A DNA stretch of 64,000 bases from Paenibacillus turicensis (GTDB lineage Bacteria; Bacillota; Bacilli; Paenibacillales; Paenibacillaceae). Positions 28,421-37,073 of the stretch are shown piece by piece (position 1 is the first letter of the stretch; the number at the start of each line of letters is the position of its first letter). The stretch is from assembly GCF_017873435.1 (NCBI RefSeq), contig NZ_JAGGKG010000009.1, positions 120,960 through 184,959 on the forward strand, given 5' to 3'. Position numbers and translations under genes: made by a program. Below the pieces are notes generated by a model. The model was not told the origin of the DNA and did not search any database. It saw only the letters and a program-made list of their open reading frames with translations.

Positions 28421-28788
28421 GATTGTTCTTCTCCCCTTTGGATCATCTCAGTCAGTTGATTGGCTGTAATCCCAAGCTTGGCTGCCTCTCGCACCATAGT
28501 GACAATGTATTGCTCATAAAATTGTTCTTTTCGTTTTTCAATCAACGTATTTTTGGCTCCTTCAGCAACAAACATGCCAATCCCTCTCTTCTTGTACAAA
28601 ATATTTTGATCTACAAGTAAGTTGACGCCTTTCGCAGCGGTTGCTGGATTAATCTGATAAAACGCTGCGAATTGATTCGTAGAAGGGACTTGCGCCTCTT
28701 CCTGAAGGCGTCCTTCAACAATATCGTTTTCGATTTTTTCTGCGATCTGTATAAAGATTGGACGACCATCGTCTGTCAAAAAACTCAT
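28417..28788 (-). CDS. GntR-family repressor (YtrA subfamily)
   Basis: 123 residues. Winged helix-turn-helix at 10-75 (VPSTNQFAAFYQINPATAAKGVNLL) and the short C-terminal helices of the YtrA subfamily, which has no large effector domain. First gene of an operon with two ATPase/permease pairs; family members repress their own ABC operon and respond to cell-wall antibiotics. ATG 28788 lies 7 nt after AGGTGG; GTG codons upstream are inside that region. Confidence 0.9.
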   Translation of the reverse strand: MSFLTDDGRPIFIQIAEKIENDIVEGRLQEEAQVPSTNQFAAFYQINPATAAKGVNLLVDQNILYKKRGIGMFVAEGAKNTLIEKRKEQFYEQYIVTMVREAAKLGITANQLTEMIQRGEEQS

Positions 28789-28806
28789 CACCACACCACC
28801 TAACTG

Positions 28807-28828
28807 GTTAATTACTCATGTAACTAAC
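28807..28828 (-). promoter_or_regulatory. Probable GntR operator
   Basis: 22-bp palindrome GTTAATTAC-TCAT-GTAACTAAC, arms matching at 8 of 9 positions, overlapping the last bases of the -10 box and the start point of the gntR operon. Position and symmetry fit an autorepressor site of the YtrA group. Confidence 0.7.
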
Positions 28829-28855
28829 TATATAAGCGGAGGGGGAGATTGTCAA
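28827..28855 (-). promoter_or_regulatory. Promoter of gntR-ABC operon
   Basis: On the minus strand an exact TTGACA (28850-28855) and TATAGT (28827-28832) with 17 nt between. Confidence 0.85.
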
Positions 28856-28877
28856 TAGTTGTTTTAAGTTTTAGCTA

Positions 28878-28928
28878 AAGAAAAACCCGAACTACTACGA
28901 AAATTTCTTTCCGTAGTAGTTCGGGTTA
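28878..28928 (-). terminator. Terminator of the subtilase gene
   Basis: Perfect 16-bp stem AACCCGAACTACTACG / CGTAGTAGTTCGGGTT, then a T-rich tail on the minus strand. Confidence 0.9.
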
Positions 28929-28955
28929 AATAAATACTAATTTTTTAATAGAGCG

Positions 28956-29080
28956 ATAATTATGACTCAATCTTAAAATCGGAAATTGGGGCCTTAACAG
29001 CGGTTGAAGCCACTCCCTGCTACGTAGCCTCTTACTTCATTGATTGTGAAGAACCGATTTCTGTGTTGAGCCGTAATTAT
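28956..29080 (-). repeat. Dispersed palindromic repeat, copy E
   Basis: 125 bp with the cleanest ends: TAATTAT-GACTCAA ... TTGAGCCG-TAATTAT, i.e. terminal inverted repeats inside a 7-bp direct AT-rich flank. The core (read on the minus strand) GCTACGTAGCAGGGAGTGGC and TTCAACCGCTGTTA matches copy F. Its right edge contains the stop codon of the subtilase gene. Confidence 0.75.
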
Positions 29081-32000
29081 TCTACAAATTTAATTCCACG
29101 TAGTAACAAATGAAGTGCACCTGCTGCGGTTTCACGAGTGGCTGGTTTTTGTGGGTCAAATTTTTCTTTATTGTTGGCGGTCCCATCAATAACTCCGTAT
29201 TGTGATAATAGCTTAATGCTATCCTTTGCATAGTTTTGAATATCATTAGCATCAGAATAAGTGTGTAGGCTAGGGTTACTGTTTTGGAGCTTGACGCCTG
29301 TTAGTTCCAATGCTCTAGCAAGTAAGACGGCTAAATCTTGTCTGGTTACAACTGTATCAGGCGCGAACTTTGTTGCGCTAATACCTTGAATTAGCCCTGC
29401 TTCATAAGCAGTTGCTACATCCTGTGCATACCATGACGTTGATGGGACATCACTAAAGCTCACTTGCTTCCCAATAGTTGAAGTAGGTCCTGTAGTTGAG
29501 TTTAAATTTGAATTTGAAGCATTTAAGCCTAGTGAACGCACAAGTAATGCTGTAAACTGTGCACGAGTTAACGACGCAGCTGGAGAAAATTTGTCTTGAC
29601 TCGTTCCTTCAATAATAAACTTGTGTGCCAACGCTTTAATGTGTGATTCTGCCCAAGAGGTAGAAATGTCGGTGAAGCTTATTTTTTGTCCTGCTAATAC
29701 ATACGTTGACCAACCTGGATGATTGACGGATACGATCGTAGTATGATCCTCTTGAGGTTCGACAAATGAAGGAATTGCCCCAATCTGTTTTCCTGCTTGA
29801 ACTAAAACGCCGGCTTGGTTTGCTTGAACCTCCTCTCCTACAGTCCATGCGCGTTTAATAAATAAGTCTGTTGGAAGCTGAATAGGCTGGATGCTGTTTG
29901 CTGTTGTCCATTCTGCATTAAATGAGACAGGATCACCAAGAAGTGTACGTTGTTTGGAAATTTTCCCTGTAAAGGTTACATCCTTATTTGTGCCAAGTGT
30001 AATTCTAAGTCCCGCAATTTTAGGTGCTAAAGTTATCAAGGTGGATGGAAGAGCTACAGCTTCCTTTCCTGTGCTTATAACAAGAAGTGGTTTTTCTTTT
30101 AAAGCTGTAATTAATTTTAATTGCTCTGCTGAAAATGAAATCTGTGTTAATTTATTATCTGGCGTGAACGGTGCACGTATGATATAGGCCGTCAGATGCT
30201 CTTTATTGGCTTCTATTGCTTCTTTAAGCTGAGCAGCTGTAATTTCAACAACATGGCTTTCAGCATTTCCCTTAGCTCCAACGAGCACATGCTGCTTAAA
30301 CCCTTGTGGAATAACGGTTTTTTCAACTGGTGTTACATTTTGATTGGCTTCAGACTTAGGTGGAGAACTTAGGTTATTCCCGCTCCCACTACCTCCGTTA
30401 CCATTTGAACCTGTGTTGCCCCCTTGATTTGGTTCTCCGCCTGGATTCCCTCCTGAATCAGGGGTAGGAGATGGATCAATCCGAAACGCAATAAAACCTT
30501 TATACAAGATGGCTTTGGTTCCTTCGTACACGAGTTGCCCATCCTCATCCAATTGAGCTGCAACCACGTTGATTCTGTATTGACCTTCCTGTAAGTGAGC
30601 AGTTTTGGGCTTGCCATTATCATCTAATATCGGCTTTCCTTCTTCATCATAAGGGTGGTAGACGTCACTTACGCCTTTATAGGTGTATGTGTCTGGCTTA
30701 AAGAAGGTAGTCGGTGAGTCAGTGAATTTTTCTTCATAATAACCAATCGTTTCATCATGAAGGTTTAAGATCTCCAAAATATAATAATTAGTATTTTCCG
30801 CACTTAATTTAAATGAAAGCTCAGCCTTGTCTTGATTTGTGCGTTTAGGGTAAATCAGCTCCTTGGATAGGGCTAAATCTTGAACTCCAAATCCTGTGCT
30901 TGGTTTTTCTTGCCCAATATAGATTGAAAACGGAAGATGTAGTGTAGGCAATTGAGGATTTTCTAATTTAATTTGTCCCTGATAAAAGCCTTCTGCCGCT
31001 TCGTTAGGCGTTTTGAGGTTTAGGGTGAATTCCTTCGTTTGTTGTGCATTGGCTAATATTGTTCCGTCTGAAAGGGTAGCATCAATGCCTCCATCCCCAC
31101 CAAACCATTCGATCGAGGTAGTATAGTCTACAGTTTGCGCTGATGTATTTTTCAATTGTAGTTTTTTAGTAAGCTCTTGGTTTAGTCCAACTACGCCAAA
31201 GCTAGTAGAGGAATTGTAGTTAATCACTTGTTGCCGATTATAATTTTTATCTAAAATTGTGATGGGTTCAACCGCTTGGAGTAGAGCAGGCGTTTCTATT
31301 GCTTTTGCAACATTTGCACGTCCTGCCCCTTGCTTAAATACATCATACGGATTCCCGTCTTCATCGCTTAAAAGGTCAGAGGTGTTAGCAAGTGCGGCCC
31401 GAATGTCAAAAGGAGTCCAATCTGGGTGCTGTTGCTTCAGCAATAATGCTAAGCCAGCCACATGAGGGGCTGCCATGCTTGTGCCATTTAACCGAGCATA
31501 AGCTTTCGCATAGGAGACACCTTCTTTATTTTTCCCGTAGGCTGGATAAGTAGAGAGTATATTTACACCTGGGGCAGTGATATCAGGTTTTATACTTAGC
31601 TTTGCATCGGCATTAGGTCCCCATGAAGTAAAGTCGGCAAGGCGATCCCCTGCAACGATATCCTCTTCATAATGAGAAGGGAATGTGATGGAAAGTGTCT
31701 TCTCTACATTTTCATTTTCAATAAGCTGATTGGCTAACGATCTACCTACTGTCCCTTGGATATCAAATGCAGGAATATAGTCAAAGCTGTCACCGACATT
31801 TAAATTGATAAAACCGTCAAGGTTAGGTAGGGAAGGGGTTAAATCGGCATCAGTTTGGTTTGCGGCGGCTTTACCATTAAAAATAACGATCGCTGTTGCG
31901 CCATGCTGCTTGGCATTTATAATTTTATCAACGAAAGCAAGCTTTCCTCTTGAAGCCAATGCAATTTTACCTTGTACATCTTTATTATCATAATCACTTT

Positions 32001-33372
32001 TATCACCAAGTCCAACATAAACAACCTCATGTTGTTCGGTTCCCAAAATAGCTAAAAAATCAGTTTTTGCAGTTTCCCATCCTAACAGCTTAAAATCAAC
32101 GGGTTCAGCTGCAATCTCATTTTCAGGTGTAGTTTCATTTTCAGGTAGAGGCTCATTGTCATCTGGATTCGCAGCTTCATCTAGATTGTCTAGATTCTCA
32201 TCTTCATCTAGATTCCCATCTTTATCACTGAAGCTTGCACTAAGCTGACCGGAGAAACGTTGCTCCTCACTCGTAATCGCTCCAACGGAAATAGCAAGCT
32301 GAGAGGAGGCAGGTGAACCCATCGTATAGTGACCTGGTCCTGCATTCCCATTTGCCACGACCGCGGTTACCCCTGCAAGCACCGCATTATTAATGGCAAT
32401 GGAATCAGGTGAGTTTACATTTTTCTCAGAGTCAGAGCCTAACGATAAATTAATGACATCCATTCCATCCTTGACCGCGCGTTCAATGCCATCAATGACT
32501 TGAGCGGATGAACCAGAGGAGCGATCCGGTTGCTCTAAATCTCTGCCAAGCACTTTATAGGCATACAGGTGCGCGTTGTAGGCTACTCCTTTTTGTACGA
32601 TTTCACTTTCTTGATTTGCAAATTGGCCAATAATAGTACCAGCGACATGTGTACCATGATAGGTCCCTTTGTAGCCAACATTAAAAGGGTCCTCTTGAGC
32701 TGTTAATGGGACTTCTTCATAAGGATCATCATCTTGATAAAAGGAGTCGTAACCTCCTTTATAAATTGGGGCGATATCTGGATGTGTATAATCAATTCCT
32801 GTATCAATCACGCCCACCTTTAAGCCTTCACCAGTCAGGTTTTTGGCCCAAGCTTGGTCTGCGCCAATCTGTTTAAGTGGGTTACTATCATATTGGAATT
32901 CATCGTTTTCAGCACCAGTAGGTTCAATCGGAATCGGGAACCAAGTACGGTTGGCATCAATCGCCTTCACACCTGGTAGCTTGGCTAGGTCTGATAGCTG
33001 CTCCGCAGGCAATGTAACTTCAAAGCCATTTAATACGGTATCATACTGGTAATTGACCTTGAGGGATAAGCCTGAATCGGTCGCTTCTTCTAGAAATTGT
33101 GCTTGTTCCGTCTGAACGTTAGCTTCGGTCGCTGTTTTGGCTAAGCTTTGAATCCCTTGAGCGGCTGCATACTTACCTATCGCTGCAGGTTGGGTGCCAA
33201 GCTGTACAATGACAGAAATATCTCCACTAGTTTGTGTGATCTGTGATGAAATGATTGGAGAGGTGTCAAGTGATGGGGTTTTGGCTGCTGCCAGTCCAGT
33301 TAAATGGCTGACTAATAGCCCGACAATTGCTGAGGTCATGCATAACCTAGAGATAAATCCGTTTCTTTTCAA
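29077..33372 (-). CDS. Cell-wall subtilisin-like serine protease (S8) with PA and SLH domains
   Basis: 1431 residues from TTG 33372 (GGAGG 7 nt upstream); the frame runs 41 codons further without an SD. Signal peptide ends near LAAAK, then an inhibitor I9-like propeptide, then the S8 catalytic domain: Asp in VIDTGIDYTHP, His in HGTHVAGT, Ser in NGTSMAAPHVAG. Between His and Ser a PA domain is inserted, preceded by a run of about 45 residues rich in Asp, Glu and Asn. After the protease come Fn3/Ig-like segments, a Gly/Asn-rich linker, and three C-terminal SLH domains (ISFTDIS, VSFSDVP, HTYSDAN) that tether it to the cell wall. Similar to Vpr-type minor proteases but with an S-layer anchor. A promoter-proximal tandem 10-mer and a TPR-like gene lie upstream. 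Confidence 0.93.
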   Translation of the reverse strand: MKRNGFISRLCMTSAIVGLLVSHLTGLAAAKTPSLDTSPIISSQITQTSGDISVIVQLGTQPAAIGKYAAAQGIQSLAKTATEANVQTEQAQFLEEATDSGLSLKVNYQYDTVLNGFEVTLPAEQLSDLAKLPGVKAIDANRTWFPIPIEPTGAENDEFQYDSNPLKQIGADQAWAKNLTGEGLKVGVIDTGIDYTHPDIAPIYKGGYDSFYQDDDPYEEVPLTAQEDPFNVGYKGTYHGTHVAGTIIGQFANQESEIVQKGVAYNAHLYAYKVLGRDLEQPDRSSGSSAQVIDGIERAVKDGMDVINLSLGSDSEKNVNSPDSIAINNAVLAGVTAVVANGNAGPGHYTMGSPASSQLAISVGAITSEEQRFSGQLSASFSDKDGNLDEDENLDNLDEAANPDDNEPLPENETTPENEIAAEPVDFKLLGWETAKTDFLAILGTEQHEVVYVGLGDKSDYDNKDVQGKIALASRGKLAFVDKIINAKQHGATAIVIFNGKAAANQTDADLTPSLPNLDGFINLNVGDSFDYIPAFDIQGTVGRSLANQLIENENVEKTLSITFPSHYEEDIVAGDRLADFTSWGPNADAKLSIKPDITAPGVNILSTYPAYGKNKEGVSYAKAYARLNGTSMAAPHVAGLALLLKQQHPDWTPFDIRAALANTSDLLSDEDGNPYDVFKQGAGRANVAKAIETPALLQAVEPITILDKNYNRQQVINYNSSTSFGVVGLNQELTKKLQLKNTSAQTVDYTTSIEWFGGDGGIDATLSDGTILANAQQTKEFTLNLKTPNEAAEGFYQGQIKLENPQLPTLHLPFSIYIGQEKPSTGFGVQDLALSKELIYPKRTNQDKAELSFKLSAENTNYYILEILNLHDETIGYYEEKFTDSPTTFFKPDTYTYKGVSDVYHPYDEEGKPILDDNGKPKTAHLQEGQYRINVVAAQLDEDGQLVYEGTKAILYKGFIAFRIDPSPTPDSGGNPGGEPNQGGNTGSNGNGGSGSGNNLSSPPKSEANQNVTPVEKTVIPQGFKQHVLVGAKGNAESHVVEITAAQLKEAIEANKEHLTAYIIRAPFTPDNKLTQISFSAEQLKLITALKEKPLLVISTGKEAVALPSTLITLAPKIAGLRITLGTNKDVTFTGKISKQRTLLGDPVSFNAEWTTANSIQPIQLPTDLFIKRAWTVGEEVQANQAGVLVQAGKQIGAIPSFVEPQEDHTTIVSVNHPGWSTYVLAGQKISFTDISTSWAESHIKALAHKFIIEGTSQDKFSPAASLTRAQFTALLVRSLGLNASNSNLNSTTGPTSTIGKQVSFSDVPSTSWYAQDVATAYEAGLIQGISATKFAPDTVVTRQDLAVLLARALELTGVKLQNSNPSLHTYSDANDIQNYAKDSIKLLSQYGVIDGTANNKEKFDPQKPATRETAAGALHLLLRGIKFVE

Positions 33373-33414
33373 TCCAACTCCTCCATCCAGATATTTATTT
33401 ATTCCCTTGTCAAA

Positions 33415-33434
33415 TCGCAGTATTTCGCAGTATT
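33415..33434 (-). repeat. Tandem 10-mer upstream of the subtilase gene
   Basis: TCGCAGTATT occurs twice in direct succession between the TPR-like gene and the protease start, next to a TTGACA hexamer on the minus strand. May be a regulator site. Confidence 0.5.
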
Positions 33435-33487
33435 GAACTTGGGTTAATAGAATAAATATGCAGGAGGGAAAATTTTCATGAAAATTT

Positions 33488-34339
33488 TTAATCAAATACT
33501 AGTTCAAAGTAGAAATCTGAATCAAAAAAAATATTTTTTTCATTTATTAATTCGCTCTTAAGCGTTTCCTTCATAATGATCATAAATTGTTCCTGCTGAG
33601 TGTCATCAGCACAATGGGAAAAAGACTTATATAGGCTAACAAACTTTCTGAAAAAGTTTGAATCCTTAAATAACTTTGATGATTCTATACCCTGTAGTAT
33701 GTTATTTATTGCATTGGTGTACTTTCGATGTTTAATGTTATACAAGGCGAGTGAGTAAAAAAGTTTCATTACATAAGAGGAGTTTTTATCTTTTAAAAAT
33801 GAGATTGCTGTGTTAATTTCATTTTCAAATGAAGTCAGAATATCATCTATATTAAAACTATGTGTTAGACTTGCTTCAATAATATTAAGTATTCCTGCTA
33901 ATTTATCATCAAAATCAGCCTCTTTTAAAAACTGTACATATGTCTCAATATATTGTTTGTTACCTTCTAAAACATTCACTGCTAATCTATTTAAATTAGC
34001 AAATGATCTAAAAAAAATTATCTCTTCTCTTGCCTCAGGGCTACCATCATCTAATAGAGATAAATCACTATATTTTTCAATCAGCATTTTTGACTCTGAA
34101 AACTGTTTTTTATTTTGTAATGCGACTCCTTTGGCAAGTTGGCTAAAGCCAAAGTAATAAACTAAATGTCGTTTAGTTTGTGGGGAAATGCTACTTTTTT
34201 CTTGCTGTAGCTTTACGGCATTTGAGTAGAGTTTGTCAGCGATGATTATCATTTTATCCCAATCTTCCATTCTAAAAGCAGCTTTCAGTAAATCTACAAT
34301 GGCGTCGATATGTAAATGATCAATAATTAAATCTCTCAA
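33488..34339 (-). CDS. TPR-like helical protein, possibly RRNPP-type regulator without HTH
   Basis: 283 residues, all helical, with degenerate TPR-like pairs throughout (for example LAKGVALQNKKQFSESKMLIEKY and LYNIKHRKYTNAINNILQGI). The sequence resembles the C-terminal repeat half of XRE-TPR regulators of Bacillales (NprR/PlcR/AimR type), but no helix-turn-helix is encoded here or just upstream: the TTG start has its own SD AGGAGATGA. It may act like Rap proteins by binding a partner. It precedes the secreted protease gene on the same strand with about 115 bp between, as in nprR-protease pairs. Function is inference. Confidence 0.6.
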   Translation of the reverse strand: MRDLIIDHLHIDAIVDLLKAAFRMEDWDKMIIIADKLYSNAVKLQQEKSSISPQTKRHLVYYFGFSQLAKGVALQNKKQFSESKMLIEKYSDLSLLDDGSPEAREEIIFFRSFANLNRLAVNVLEGNKQYIETYVQFLKEADFDDKLAGILNIIEASLTHSFNIDDILTSFENEINTAISFLKDKNSSYVMKLFYSLALYNIKHRKYTNAINNILQGIESSKLFKDSNFFRKFVSLYKSFSHCADDTQQEQFMIIMKETLKSELINEKNIFFDSDFYFELVFD

Positions 34340-34445
34340 CAGATCTCATCTCCTATTTTATGCCTTTAGTTCCTTTATAAATTATAATAAGTAATTGTTT
34401 TACATTCAGCAATAGAAATTGCTTTAATTAGGTTAAAAATTAATG

Positions 34446-34490
34446 AAACAAAAACAAAAGACAGAGAGATTAAGAATAATCCCTCTGTCA
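34446..34490 (-). terminator. Terminator of the sigma/anti-sigma operon
   Basis: Stem GACAGAGaGATT / AATCcCTCTGTC with the T-rich side on the minus strand. Confidence 0.75.
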
Positions 34491-34500
34491 GACATGCTCA

Positions 34501-35355
34501 TTATTTCTGCGTATTCCCTTGTTGTAACGTACCCTCCGCCATCTTTATCAGCTCCTCTGAGCTTAAGTTTCCTGTCAGCTGCAACAAATAGTGATTTGTG
34601 GGATCAAGCCATTCTACCCGTCCGCCACCTTCAGCATATTCAACTAAGATACCTTCCCTGTGTTGAATCTGTATTGCAGTTACTTTCCCTGCCTCTTGAT
34701 CCACACTGGTATTCCAAGGTGTTCCATGTGAATTGAGCTTTCGCTCTGTCAGCGAGATCAAATTTCCATTTGACTGGATATACTCGATTCTGACCATTTG
34801 GTAAATACCTTCTGCATTTGGATAAAGTTCGATTTTATCCAACTGAACCTGATCTGGCAGTGATTGAGGCATATAAATAGGTACATCACTTTGCATTAAG
34901 GCATCATTCAAACTCACCTCGACAGGGTCTAAAGTGAGAGTCGCTTCAGGTTCTACTGGACTTGAATGAACGTCACCTTGTGCTACATCTGGAGGTGGTG
35001 CTGTTTTTGCATCATCATGGGGAGCTGTGACTTCTTCACTCCCATACATAATGTGAATAATTCCCGCCTGAGCATCTTTTACAATTTGTATCATTTGCTG
35101 AAAAGCATAAGCAGGGCTTGAGCCAGTAGAGAAAATTGCCACAGTTAAAAAAATACAGGCTATTGCTACTGCAACGGAACTCATTTTGAACCATTGATAT
35201 CTTTTCTTTCTTTTTTGTAATTGGCCTTGCATTTTTATCCAAGCTGCATTTGGATCAGGTGTGTTATTTTCGATCTGTTTATACAAGCGTTGAACAGTCT
35301 TTTTTGCCATATTATCTAGCTCATTATGCTGATTTTCATTGTTATCAGGGCTCAT
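34501..35355 (-). CDS. Probable anti-sigma factor with DUF4367-like C-terminal domain
   Basis: 284 residues. Cytoplasmic N-terminus of about 57 residues, one membrane segment (about 58-77), an extracytoplasmic Pro/Asp-rich spacer, and a C-terminal domain like DUF4367 (LPDQVQLDKIELYPN...MVRIEY). Its ATG follows the stop of the sigma factor gene without a gap, and one-membrane-segment proteins in this place are usually the cognate anti-sigma factors. No zinc HxxxCxxC motif is visible, so it is not a classic ZAS protein. Confidence 0.7.
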   Translation of the reverse strand: MSPDNNENQHNELDNMAKKTVQRLYKQIENNTPDPNAAWIKMQGQLQKRKKRYQWFKMSSVAVAIACIFLTVAIFSTGSSPAYAFQQMIQIVKDAQAGIIHIMYGSEEVTAPHDDAKTAPPPDVAQGDVHSSPVEPEATLTLDPVEVSLNDALMQSDVPIYMPQSLPDQVQLDKIELYPNAEGIYQMVRIEYIQSNGNLISLTERKLNSHGTPWNTSVDQEAGKVTAIQIQHREGILVEYAEGGGRVEWLDPTNHYLLQLTGNLSSEELIKMAEGTLQQGNTQK

Positions 35356-35931
35356 TTAATTATCCCCCCAGGTTTGTGTTAATACTTCAGCTAGCGCTGA
35401 TCTGGCTTTTTTGAGTCGTTTACTCATGACTGGTTCTTTAATTCCTAACATATTGGCGATTTCCTTACTGGATTTATCTTCAATATATTTGAGGTATAAG
35501 ACAACCCGATATTCCCATTTAATTTGGGATAAGCAGGTATGAATGGCCTCGGTACGAATTAAATTATCAATCATTTTATCAATATCTTCTGTAATTCCAT
35601 TGAAACTTTTACTATTCTTAGTATCTATAACGTTTTCTATATCTGAAACTTGCCGATATTTTTTATTTTTTCTTAAAATATCAAAAGCAGTATTACGAGC
35701 AATCTGTTTCAGCCAAGCCTTAATATTAGAATCAGGTTTTGTTTTGGGTCCCGATTTCATCGCTTTTATAAAAACTTCATTAATTGCATCTTCAGCTAGG
35801 CCATGATCATTTAATAAAAATAATAATTGCGGATAAATGAGATTATATAATGAAAAATATAAATTTTTTTGAGTAATTTCATCTAAATTTCTAATATCAC
35901 TTCGGAAAATAATTAACAATTGATCTGACAA
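35356..35931 (-). CDS. ECF-type RNA polymerase sigma factor
   Basis: 191 residues from TTG 35931, 9 nt after AGGGGG; ATG 35982 lacks an SD. Sigma-70 region 2 (about 25-90: LAEDAINEVFIKAMK, IKAWLKQIARNTAFDILRK) and region 4 (about 125-180: YRVVLYLKYIEDKSSKEIANMLGIKEPVMSKRLKKARSAL). No region 3, so ECF group. Operon with the anti-sigma gene; likely controls an envelope response. The gene reads away from repeat copy D. Confidence 0.88.
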   Translation of the reverse strand: MSDQLLIIFRSDIRNLDEITQKNLYFSLYNLIYPQLLFLLNDHGLAEDAINEVFIKAMKSGPKTKPDSNIKAWLKQIARNTAFDILRKNKKYRQVSDIENVIDTKNSKSFNGITEDIDKMIDNLIRTEAIHTCLSQIKWEYRVVLYLKYIEDKSSKEIANMLGIKEPVMSKRLKKARSALAEVLTQTWGDN

Positions 35932-36185
35932 CGCAAGAATCCCCCTCAGCCTATTTTTATAATGGTAATATATAGGCGACATGGCTCTTATTATAGAACA
36001 TTTTGTCTAAATGCTAAAGCAGGTAATATAATCAAATGAAAGTAAGAAATTAAAATAAATAAATATGAGAAGTACACTAAACTTTATTAGAACACTTTGC
36101 CGATAAATAAAGAAGGTTATTCGTTAATTTACATAAAATAACATTTACAGCAGAGATGAATGAGAATGGGGGGAAATAATGCTAC

Positions 36186-36316
36186 AATTTAACTGGCTCT
36201 ATTTATAAATTAGTACTTGCCAACGACTAGAGTGTGGTAGCTACGATCCAGAGAGTTCTTGCGATTGTTGTTTGGGTTAGCAGTCAAGTACTATTTCAAG
36301 ATTGAGCCATTTAAAT
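36186..36316 (+). repeat. Dispersed palindromic repeat, copy D (internal deletion)
   Basis: 131 bp. Ends AATTTAAC-TGGCTC and GAGCCA-TTTAAAT, inner TIR TAGTACTTGCCAAC / AGTCAAGTACTA. The left half including GCTACGATCCAGAGAG and TTCTTGCGATTGTTGTT is as in copy C, but the inner hairpin and the right core are missing, so the ends are kept and the centre lost. Lies between divergent genes. Confidence 0.8.
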
Positions 36317-36380
36317 AAATATGTTTTTTAGCTTTAGCATCAAGAAAGAATGGGTGAAAGAAAGGAAGTTGTATCAATTG

Positions 36381-36902
36381 ATGAAAGAAATCGATCAATC
36401 TTCGTTTGATCAAGTATATGAATTAATGTCAGAATCATTTCCCAAAAGTGAATACAGGAATTATGACGGACAGCTTAATTTATTAAGCAATCCTTTGTAT
36501 CAATTATATGGTAGATTTAATGAAAAAAAACAGATAGAAGGCTTTATTGCTAGCTGGGAATTTTCCTGCTTTAGATTTGTAGAGCATCTTGCTGTGAATC
36601 CAACGTTACGTGGGGGTGGAATCGGGAGTAAATTAGTCATTGATTATTTACGCAAGGATTTAAATAAAACCGTGGTGTTAGAGGTAGAGCATCCTCATGA
36701 AGAGATGGCACAGCGGCGAATTGGTTTATACAAAAAGTTAGGATTTCAAGTTAACAACAACTACAGCTATGCTCAACCTGCTTTACGCGAAGGCGAAGCT
36801 GAGCTTCCATTACTCATTATGAGTTATCCTGCTTTGTTGTCTCCAGTGGAGTTCGATCATGTCAAGCATGTGCTGTACAGTAAAGTGTATGGGGTTTATT
36901 AA
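36381..36902 (+). CDS. GNAT-family N-acetyltransferase
   Basis: About 173 residues from ATG 36381 (GGAAG 12 nt upstream); the frame is open to 36321, beside repeat copy D. The acetyl-CoA-binding motif A reads VEHLAVNPTLRGGGIGSKLV, followed by the C-terminal YKKLGF strand-helix. Substrate unknown. A terminator follows. Confidence 0.82.
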   Translation: MKEIDQSSFDQVYELMSESFPKSEYRNYDGQLNLLSNPLYQLYGRFNEKKQIEGFIASWEFSCFRFVEHLAVNPTLRGGGIGSKLVIDYLRKDLNKTVVLEVEHPHEEMAQRRIGLYKKLGFQVNNNYSYAQPALREGEAELPLLIMSYPALLSPVEFDHVKHVLYSKVYGVY

Positions 36903-36951
36903 ACTATTTATATAATACAATGTGAAAAAATAAATACGAAAAAATAAATAT

Positions 36952-36993
36952 TAAAAAACGGACCTGAGTAAGTGCTCTAGGTTCGTTTTTTTG
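36952..36993 (+). terminator. Terminator of GNAT gene
   Basis: AAAAAACGgACCT / AGGTtCGTTTTTT stem with one wobble pair and a seven-T run. Confidence 0.85.
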
Positions 36994-37022
36994 TATTGAA
37001 AGTAAAAAAATAGGGCATTTTA
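36993..37022 (+). promoter_or_regulatory. Possible sigma-G promoter of the ger operon
   Basis: GTATTG at 36993-36998 and CATTTTA at 37016-37022, 17 nt apart; the -10 fits the forespore consensus CATNNTA. ger operons are normally read by sigma-G. Confidence 0.4.
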
Positions 37023-37073
37023 TATGTGCTGAATCATTTTTAATAATTAAAGGGAAGTGGGGAGTGAACATAG

